From Bacteroidales bacterium (lineage in GTDB: Bacteria > Bacteroidota > Bacteroidia > Bacteroidales > VadinHA17): a DNA stretch of 64,000 bases. Of the stretch, positions 56,011 through 61,984 are shown in pieces. The translations under genes were made by a program, and so were the position numbers. Every line of letters starts with the position of its first letter. Positions within the stretch are counted from its first letter, which is position 1. The stretch is from positions 1,860,001 to 1,924,000 of the forward strand of contig JADJLX010000005.1 in the NCBI GenBank assembly GCA_016709865.1, written 5' to 3'. The notes under the pieces were generated by a model, which made no database searches, was not told the origin of the DNA, and was given only the letters and a program-made list of their open reading frames with translations.

Positions 56011-56889
56011 CTATTTGAAAAATATTTTACCTGCCTTTTTTATTTTTAACAGGTTGATAATTATATATATGATTACACCCCATACAGCCGCTAAAATTCC
56101 ATTTGCCAGCAATAACAACCAGACAGGGCTTTTGTCGCGCGAGCCCCACAATGACCTCCTGCTAAATATTTCATCCTCTGTTTTCAAAGGCATTCCCCAC
56201 TTTTGTTCAACGGTTACAGTTGCGTCGTTATATAAAAAGCTGTTTTCAACTTTGCTAAGTATAGTTACATTACCTTGAAAATCCCCGATGATATTATCCG
56301 GGAAAAGGACTGTAACTTTTCCATCGTTTCCCGAGAAATTTGTTTCCTGACCTAACTGCAAAAGACCAAAATCACGTTCGATATAGAAGTGTACATCAAT
56401 TTCCGTTAGAGGCTGTTTAAGAGAGTCAGCGCTTCTGATAAAGGCTGTAATCGTTTTTTGTACATCGTTAGCAGTTAACTCAATTTTCAGATCCTTTGCA
56501 GGAGGCAATGATGAAGGATTTACGAGTATCCTTAAATAATTTATAACGGACCATATTTCATTATCCGACAATATCCCTTTAAAAGGAGGCATTTTATTCC
56601 TTCCTGATTTTATTTTATAGAAGATTGTTCCATCGGTCTGATTCTGAACTGTATCTGAAATTAAATCTGCGCTGGCCAGCAGCCCCTTTCCATCAGCTTT
56701 TGCACCATGACAGGCTGCACAGGAATTGATATAAACACTCTTACCGACAGAAATATTCCTTGGATTTATTTCAACAGGATTTTCCCTTCCGGCATCTTCA
56801 GCAACTACAAGCCATTCACCAGTCTGAGAGTATGAGTCCAGAGAAAAGGCAAGCATAAGAGCGCTGATAATAATCCTGACAATATGCAT
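56011..56889 (-). CDS. Membrane-anchored monoheme cytochrome c
   Basis: 292 aa. Signal peptide (MHIVRIIISALMLAFSLDSY). One heme site CAACH at 57-61 with Met100 (KMPPFKG) as sixth ligand. An extracytoplasmic beta domain of about 130 residues follows (VTVLFPDNIIGDFQGNVTIL), then a C-terminal membrane helix at about 263-285. It lies 18 bp upstream of the unknown protein gene and 4 bp after the NrfD-like gene, and probably accepts electrons from that complex. Confidence 0.85.
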   Translation of the reverse strand: MHIVRIIISALMLAFSLDSYSQTGEWLVVAEDAGRENPVEINPRNISVGKSVYINSCAACHGAKADGKGLLASADLISDTVQNQTDGTIFYKIKSGRNKMPPFKGILSDNEIWSVINYLRILVNPSSLPPAKDLKIELTANDVQKTITAFIRSADSLKQPLTEIDVHFYIERDFGLLQLGQETNFSGNDGKVTVLFPDNIIGDFQGNVTILSKVENSFLYNDATVTVEQKWGMPLKTEDEIFSRRSLWGSRDKSPVWLLLLANGILAAVWGVIIYIIINLLKIKKAGKIFFK

Positions 56890-56893
56890 ATTA

Positions 56894-58252
56894 CTATTTA
56901 TAATTATTTATGGTTACTGTATCAATGCCTCTTTCATGCGCTGTTTCGCTTATTGGGATAATGGGAAACACCTTTATGAATAATGATATTGCAAGAGCCA
57001 CCATGGCAATACTTCCAATGGTTATACTTATCTCTGAAAATGTCGGATTATAATGGTGATATGAGAGGGGATAATTCTGAACCGGTAAATATGGATGAAG
57101 CAGAGTAGGAGTTACGATTAAATATCGTTTAAAGAATGCCCCTGTTACAACAAAAACGGCAATTATCATAAGAGGTTTCGGCTTTCTGAAGTATCTGAAG
57201 ATCATAAGAATTATCGGTATTATCATTCCTGCAAACTGGACAAACCAAAAAATCAGTGCAAATTCCCCTTTAAAAAGGTCTAAAATATGCGCTCCCTCGG
57301 CTGATTTCATTTTATAGGCAGGTACCATAAATTCGTTGATGTTAAAATACAGATATAACACTGATGTAAGTACCATCAGTTTGCCCATCATATTAAAATG
57401 TTCGTTTGTAATATAATGTTTGCACTCATATCTCTGTCTGATAAAATACATTACGACAATAACGGAGGCTGCTCCTACCATAAAGGCGCCGGCAACAAAA
57501 TATGGTCCGAATATAGTACTATCCCATCCAGGTCGAAGTGTCGAAGCAAATAACCAGGAAGTAACGGTATGAATCGAGAATGCTATGGGTATAATTAAAA
57601 TCATTAGAGCATGTATTGATCTGTTAAGCAGCTTAATCTGATCTTCAGTCCCCTGCCATCCGAGTGAGAGTGATTTATACATGGCTTTCCGCCACCTGGG
57701 TTTATCTGACATTTTCTTACTTAGCAGTGCAATATCTGGTATAAGAGGTATGTAAAGCAACAATAAGCTTATAATCAAATAGGTATTGACAACGAGTATA
57801 TCCCAGACTATTGGAGATTGAAGCCTTCCGTAAGCAAAAATATGCCAGAGCCTGTCAGGACGTCCCATATCGACAACAATGATTGCCAGTGCAACAAAAA
57901 GTGCAGACACTGCAATTATTTCAGCTATTCGTGTAAGTGGGGTTGCCCATTTGACATGACTTAGTTTTAAGATGGCAGAAATTAACGAACCAACAAGACT
58001 TACTGCGATCAGAAACACAAAATTTGCAATATATAGTCCCCATGAGGCGATGTCGCGCATGTCCGTTGTACCAAGTCCGAACTTTAACTGTCTGACATAC
58101 ATAACCAAAGCCAGAGCTATAAGTATTAACAAAAAACCGATCCATATTTTGAATGACTTGTTTGTTCTGTTCATTGAAACAGTAAGGTCCTTAATAATTT
58201 CCTCTAATTGTTCTTCCTTAACCTGCTCTTCCTGTCTGTATAGATCTGTCAT
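56894..58252 (-). CDS. NrfD/ActC-like polytopic quinol-interacting membrane subunit
   Basis: 452 aa with ten predicted membrane helices, the number seen in ActC/NrfD2-type subunits. Family marks include WGLYIANFVFLIAVSLVGSL, VVDMGRPDRLWHIFAYGRLQ split by short loops, and FNINEFMVPAYK. Such subunits exchange electrons between quinones and a partner Fe-S protein, here the next gene upstream. The gene opens 11 bp after the Fe-S protein stop. Confidence 0.88.
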   Translation of the reverse strand: MTDLYRQEEQVKEEQLEEIIKDLTVSMNRTNKSFKIWIGFLLILIALALVMYVRQLKFGLGTTDMRDIASWGLYIANFVFLIAVSLVGSLISAILKLSHVKWATPLTRIAEIIAVSALFVALAIIVVDMGRPDRLWHIFAYGRLQSPIVWDILVVNTYLIISLLLLYIPLIPDIALLSKKMSDKPRWRKAMYKSLSLGWQGTEDQIKLLNRSIHALMILIIPIAFSIHTVTSWLFASTLRPGWDSTIFGPYFVAGAFMVGAASVIVVMYFIRQRYECKHYITNEHFNMMGKLMVLTSVLYLYFNINEFMVPAYKMKSAEGAHILDLFKGEFALIFWFVQFAGMIIPIILMIFRYFRKPKPLMIIAVFVVTGAFFKRYLIVTPTLLHPYLPVQNYPLSYHHYNPTFSEISITIGSIAMVALAISLFIKVFPIIPISETAHERGIDTVTINNYK

Positions 58253-58263
58253 TTATGCTGAAA

Positions 58264-59190
58264 TTATCCGTTAGAAATTTCACTTTCCGGCAACATGGTC
58301 CTGTCTTTTGGTGGCAAATAATAAACAGAAGGAGCAGTTCCCAGGTCTTCCATTAAACGATATCCAGCATTTTTCGCAAGCAATTCACTCAGGATAACTG
58401 TATCTCCCGAGGTACCGTTGGTTACTGAATCCTGATATATATTCCCAAAATAATAAACACCATTAGGGCAGGCTGATACACAATAGGGTAGCTTCCCTTC
58501 ACGAAGACAGTCTGCACTGAATGTACATTTTGTTACCGTACCCTTTTTTTGCGGAACATTCTTCTCGATATCATATGGTACATCTTTGTACTTATCTGCA
58601 TCCCGCGGTTCATACCAGTTAAATGACCTGGCCGAGTACGGACATGCTGCAATACAAAATCTGCAGCCAATGCAACGCTCATTATCAATAAGTACTATGC
58701 CGTCGCTTCGTTTGAAAGTGGCATCGACCGGACATACTTTGACACATGGCGGATTATCACAATGCTGGCAGTGCTTCGGCATATAATATGGTGCAGTATG
58801 CTCACTATCCTTCATTAGCAGAACATTTAAATGATGCTGCTCCGGACGGAGCTGATGAACTGCCTGACACTTATCCATGCATTTCCTTGCATTTTTGCAC
58901 CTCGCGAGATCAACTACAAGAACAAACTTCTTTCCGGGAAGACCATTACGACTTGTACTGTTGTGATCAGGTGAAAGGTTTTTATTAAGTGTTGAGATGT
59001 AAGCTGAATCAACTTCAACCAATTCATTGCTGCTATTGAGTAAAGTTACTTTTTTCCCAGATTCGGATCCGGGTGACTTACTATCACAACCCTGCGTAAT
59101 GACAGAAGAAATGGATAGTGATCCCAAGCCAAGAGTGCCAATCTTCGCTAAAAAATTTCTTCTTGAGTTTTCCTTTTCAGTTTTTTTCAT
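58264..59190 (-). CDS. Tat-exported four-cluster-type Fe-S protein (NrfC/ActB C-terminal type)
   Basis: 308 aa. A twin-arginine signal is present (SRRNFLAKIG, residues 9-18), so it should be periplasmic. Cys sets: 141/144/149/153, 173/176/179/183 and 222/228/237/241. The first set is unusual: Cys98-x5-Cys104-x3-Cys108 ends in His112 (CQAVH). Together with the NrfD-like protein it should form a membrane-bound quinol dehydrogenase or reductase unit on the periplasmic face. First gene of the nar cluster, divergent from the Rrf2-hemerythrin gene. Confidence 0.88.
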   Translation of the reverse strand: MKKTEKENSRRNFLAKIGTLGLGSLSISSVITQGCDSKSPGSESGKKVTLLNSSNELVEVDSAYISTLNKNLSPDHNSTSRNGLPGKKFVLVVDLARCKNARKCMDKCQAVHQLRPEQHHLNVLLMKDSEHTAPYYMPKHCQHCDNPPCVKVCPVDATFKRSDGIVLIDNERCIGCRFCIAACPYSARSFNWYEPRDADKYKDVPYDIEKNVPQKKGTVTKCTFSADCLREGKLPYCVSACPNGVYYFGNIYQDSVTNGTSGDTVILSELLAKNAGYRLMEDLGTAPSVYYLPPKDRTMLPESEISNG

Positions 59191-59220
59191 TTTAAGACTG
59201 TTAATCCTAATCTTTACAAT

Positions 59221-59241
59221 TTATTAAACTTTATTTAATAA
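59221..59241. promoter_or_regulatory. AT-rich palindrome TTATTAAA-n5-TTTAATAA upstream of the nar cluster
   Basis: Perfect 8-5-8 inverted repeat, 31 bp upstream of the Fe-S protein ATG (minus strand). A plausible operator for the divergent Rrf2-type regulator, but no binding data exist. Confidence 0.45.
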
Positions 59242-59335
59242 TTAAACTATTGACAATTAAAACATAACCTGAAGTGAATTATTTCCGGTAAAAATTGTAA
59301 AATCCGGTTGATCACCTGTAACCCAAAAATCAAAA

Positions 59336-59354
59336 TTATAAAATATTTTTATAA
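59336..59354. promoter_or_regulatory. AT-rich palindrome TTATAAAA-TAT-TTTTATAA
   Basis: Perfect 8-3-8 inverted repeat in the same divergent region, 65 bp before the regulator's ATG. It resembles the palindrome at 59221. Confidence 0.45.
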
Positions 59355-59393
59355 AAAGACTATAAGGTCTGATTGTATTTTATAATATTTACA

Positions 59394-59401
59394 TAATTTT
59401 G
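59394..59401 (+). promoter_or_regulatory. Candidate -7 element (TAATTTTG) of the Rrf2-hemerythrin gene
   Basis: Matches TAnnTTTG and ends 17 bp before the ATG. A TTG lies 18-19 bp further upstream (59373-59375), an acceptable -33 position. Confidence 0.5.
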
Positions 59402-59418
59402 TAATAAGATTAAACGTA

Positions 59419-60390
59419 ATGTTCAACAAAGAGACCGAATATGCCATGCGTGGATTAGTGTATATCCAAGTGCAGAATTATGCTGGTATAAGGCCCGGGA
59501 CTTATGAAATTTCACGGGAGATATGTGCTCCCCGGTTCTTTACTGCGAAGATCCTTCAACGGCTTGTAAGAATGGGATTGCTAAGGTCATTTAAAGGAAA
59601 GAATGGCGGGTTTTATTTTGATGCCGACAAACCCGAACTCACAATTAAAGAATTAATTTATGCAGTTGAAGGGGACAAGAAAATTACCGGTTGTGGATTT
59701 GGCCTTGAAATCTGCGGATCAGATAATCAATGTTCGATACATGACCAGTATGTTCCCATCAGGGAGGCTATTGAAAAACTAATTTCTACAGAAACAATCC
59801 AGTCTCTGGCTTTAAAGCAGGAAGAAGCAGGGGAAAAATTTAATTTGGAAAAAATCAATATAAAAAGACTTATGAGAAATGTAACAAAAATTTTATCAGA
59901 TGAACATCAGAACATTGTCAAAGTAACCGATATTGTTTTGAATGAATGCGACCAGATGGAAAAGGGTAAAAGTACCAACAATGCATTTTTTGAAAAAGTG
60001 ATTCTTTTCATTCAGAAGTATGCCGACGGATTCCACCATAAAAAAGAAGAGGATATTCTGTTTAAAACTATGCTTAGCAGTCTCGATAATATGCATTGCA
60101 ACCCTATTCCTGTAATGTTAAATGAGCACGATGAAGGAAGGGAGTATGTAAAATATATGATTGAAGCCCTCAGCCAGAATAATAAGGAAGGACTAATTGA
60201 AAATGCCAGAGGATATTGCCATCTGCTGCAGGATCATATTTATAAGGAAGACAATATTTTATACCCTATGGCAGAACAATCGCTTAACGAGGAACAGAAA
60301 AAACAGGTTGAAGATTCATATAAGGAAGTTAAAGTTGTCGAATATTTAGATACAGATATTCATACGTTTATTGACAATCTAAAAAAATGA
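59419..60390 (+). CDS. Rrf2-family regulator fused to a hemerythrin domain
   Basis: 323 aa. Residues 1-135 are an Rrf2 winged helix (MFNKETEYAMRGLVYI, FFTAKILQRLVRMGLL, GKNGGF) with three Cys at 92, 99 and 105, the spacing region that holds an Fe-S cluster in NsrR/IscR. Residues about 150-290 form a four-helix hemerythrin unit: His163 (DEHQ), His206/207 with Glu210/211 (HHKKEED), His237 (NEHDEG), His268, His273 and Glu277. A di-iron site plus an Fe-S cluster would allow sensing of O2, NO or redox state. Divergent from the nar cluster, which is its likely target. Confidence 0.92.
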   Translation: MFNKETEYAMRGLVYIQVQNYAGIRPGTYEISREICAPRFFTAKILQRLVRMGLLRSFKGKNGGFYFDADKPELTIKELIYAVEGDKKITGCGFGLEICGSDNQCSIHDQYVPIREAIEKLISTETIQSLALKQEEAGEKFNLEKINIKRLMRNVTKILSDEHQNIVKVTDIVLNECDQMEKGKSTNNAFFEKVILFIQKYADGFHHKKEEDILFKTMLSSLDNMHCNPIPVMLNEHDEGREYVKYMIEALSQNNKEGLIENARGYCHLLQDHIYKEDNILYPMAEQSLNEEQKKQVEDSYKEVKVVEYLDTDIHTFIDNLKK

Positions 60391-60576
60391 AATATTCCGG
60401 ATCCTGCCTGCAGCTGTAATCCTTAAGTATTTCAAGAAATATATTATTTAGAAGAAGGATTTTAATATTCCTATAAATATGTGGATCCCAAAATATTGTA
60501 ATATGTTATATCCGTAGATTTATTCCACATACAATCTTTCTTTTGAGCGAAAACAATAATGAACAGCTGAATTATA

Positions 60577-61026
60577 TCAGGGAATAAGTGTCCTGAGAAA
60601 TGATTTTACTCCCGGGTAATTTTCAACAATCCTGTAAACATCACATTCGCGACAGTCTTTATTTAAACACGATGAACCTTTTTCTGAGGCAGCCCAGCAA
60701 GGAGATTTATCACTTACATATGCTTCGCATTTTTCACGTACGGCAACATCGCAGTTCGTTACGGCCCAGCATGGAACCATTGCAAATAATGATCTTATCC
60801 CGGCAATATTTAAACCATCGTCAACCAGTAACTTGTGTATATATTTCAATCTTAAAATATCTACCTGGGAAAATAAATTCCGACCGGATTTTTTCTTAAA
60901 TGGGATTATAAGTCCTTTGTCAATGTATTGTCTTATAGAATGAACTGGTATTCCGGAAAGACTTGCTGCTGTACTCAGAGTGTATACAGGAGTGGTGCTG
61001 TTAATAATATTCATTTCCGAAACCAT
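60577..61026 (-). CDS. MerR-type regulator with a Cys-rich C-terminal domain
   Basis: 149 aa. The MerR HTH is at about 14-80 (VYTLSTAASLSGIPVHSIRQYI, FSQVDILRLKYIHKLL, split by the wing). A C-terminal domain carries seven Cys at 86, 92, 100, 110, 120, 125 and 128, in a CW...C...C / PCW...C pattern that could bind a metal or Fe-S cluster. It lacks the usual MerR dimerisation coiled coil. It converges with the Rrf2-hemerythrin gene; the 186-bp gap holds no gene. Confidence 0.85.
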   Translation of the reverse strand: MVSEMNIINSTTPVYTLSTAASLSGIPVHSIRQYIDKGLIIPFKKKSGRNLFSQVDILRLKYIHKLLVDDGLNIAGIRSLFAMVPCWAVTNCDVAVREKCEAYVSDKSPCWAASEKGSSCLNKDCRECDVYRIVENYPGVKSFLRTLIP

Positions 61027-61418
61027 AAATCTGGAATATTTTTTACTTCATAAAGTACAAATGTAGCTATTGTTTCAGGAAATCAACAGTATGTGTGACA
61101 AACATGTAATTATTCCCTGTTCATATTGTTAATTATTTAACAAAAAGATATTCAATATGTTATTTATCATATTACGTATATTATTCAACTATTTATTTAC
61201 TTTTGATAAATATATGTGATTTCTTCAGTACCGTTTTTGAGATTTAATCAATTCATTTTTGATATTAACATATTTCACTCAATTGCGAAACTCAACCCAT
61301 GCCTCACTCAAAATCCTGAAACAATTCGAAATATCAGGCTTTCAGCTCCGCCTAAAATTTGATCCAATTCAGGTTCAGATTCTCTTTGTTACATATTGAA
61401 ATTAATAACTCTGATAAT
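61027..61418. other. AT-rich gene-free stretch
   Basis: 392 bp between the divergent MerR gene and the T9SS cargo gene. It contains many short AT-rich repeats and should hold both promoters. No RNA gene or strong hairpin was recognised. Confidence 0.5.
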
Positions 61419-61913
61419 ATGAAATCCGCTCTTCTATCTATCCTTTTAATGGTATGCGGCATACCAATCAACGCCCAGCAAGCCATCTCTTCTTCTGGCG
61501 GTAATGCTTCCGGCAGCGGTGGTTCTGTAAGTTACTCCGTTGGACAGGTGGCCTATACTAACCAAACAGGCTCAAATGGTTCAGCAATACAGGGGGTTCA
61601 GCAACCCTTTGAGATTTCTGTTGAGACCTCCATTGAGGAAGCCAATGATGTGTCCCTTGAATTCGTTGTATATCCCAATCCTGTAACAGATTACCTGATT
61701 CTTAAAATCAATGGCATCATAGAGACGCGATGCATCGCGTCTCTATACAATATAAACGGTATCATCCTGCAGACAATAAAGGTTGAAACAAATGAAACTA
61801 CAATTCCAATGCAGGGATATTCGTCGGGCACCTATTTTTTAAAGCTATCGAAAACGATGCAAAATTTTGTGTCGACACGGGTAATCAAAACCTTTAAAAT
61901 AGTTAAACATTGA
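61419..61913 (+). CDS. Short type IX secretion cargo protein
   Basis: Start set at 61419 (164 aa), because that Met begins a signal peptide (MKSALLSILLMVCGIPINAQ); the frame opens at 61359. Gly/Ser-rich N-terminal part (ISSSGGNASGSGGSVSYSVG). The C-terminal domain is a T9SS type A sorting signal: VYPNPVTDYLILKING, SLYNINGIILQTIK, GTYFLKLSK. The protein should be moved over the outer membrane and attached to the surface. Residues around the IIETRCIASLYN junction are encoded by a 28-nt palindrome, listed separately. Confidence 0.8.
   Translation: MKSALLSILLMVCGIPINAQQAISSSGGNASGSGGSVSYSVGQVAYTNQTGSNGSAIQGVQQPFEISVETSIEEANDVSLEFVVYPNPVTDYLILKINGIIETRCIASLYNINGIILQTIKVETNETTIPMQGYSSGTYFLKLSKTMQNFVSTRVIKTFKIVKH
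61719..61746. repeat. Perfect 28-nt palindrome inside a coding sequence
   Basis: atagagacgcgatg / catcgcgtctctat is self-complementary over all 28 bases. It is inside the sorting-domain coding region and keeps the frame. A related copy is at 61916-61943. Confidence 0.85.
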
Positions 61914-61915
61914 TG

Positions 61916-61943
61916 GTAGAGACGCCATGCTTGGCGTCTCTAC
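61916..61943. repeat. Related 28-nt palindrome just after the stop codon
   Basis: gtagagacgcca-tgct-tggcgtctctac: perfect 12-bp arms. It begins 3 bp after the stop of the T9SS gene. Could work as a transcription-ending hairpin, but there is no T-run. Confidence 0.85.
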
Positions 61944-61984
61944 ACAAAACATATACAAGAATTGAATAAATTAAACAAAACCAT

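Noticed and set aside
59300..59335. FNR/DNR-type box (TTGAT-n4-ATCAA) in the nar intergenic region
   Set aside because: Only the half TTGATC is present; the second half does not match.
60600..60899. 99-aa ORF antisense to the MerR gene
   Set aside because: Shadow of the MerR coding sequence.
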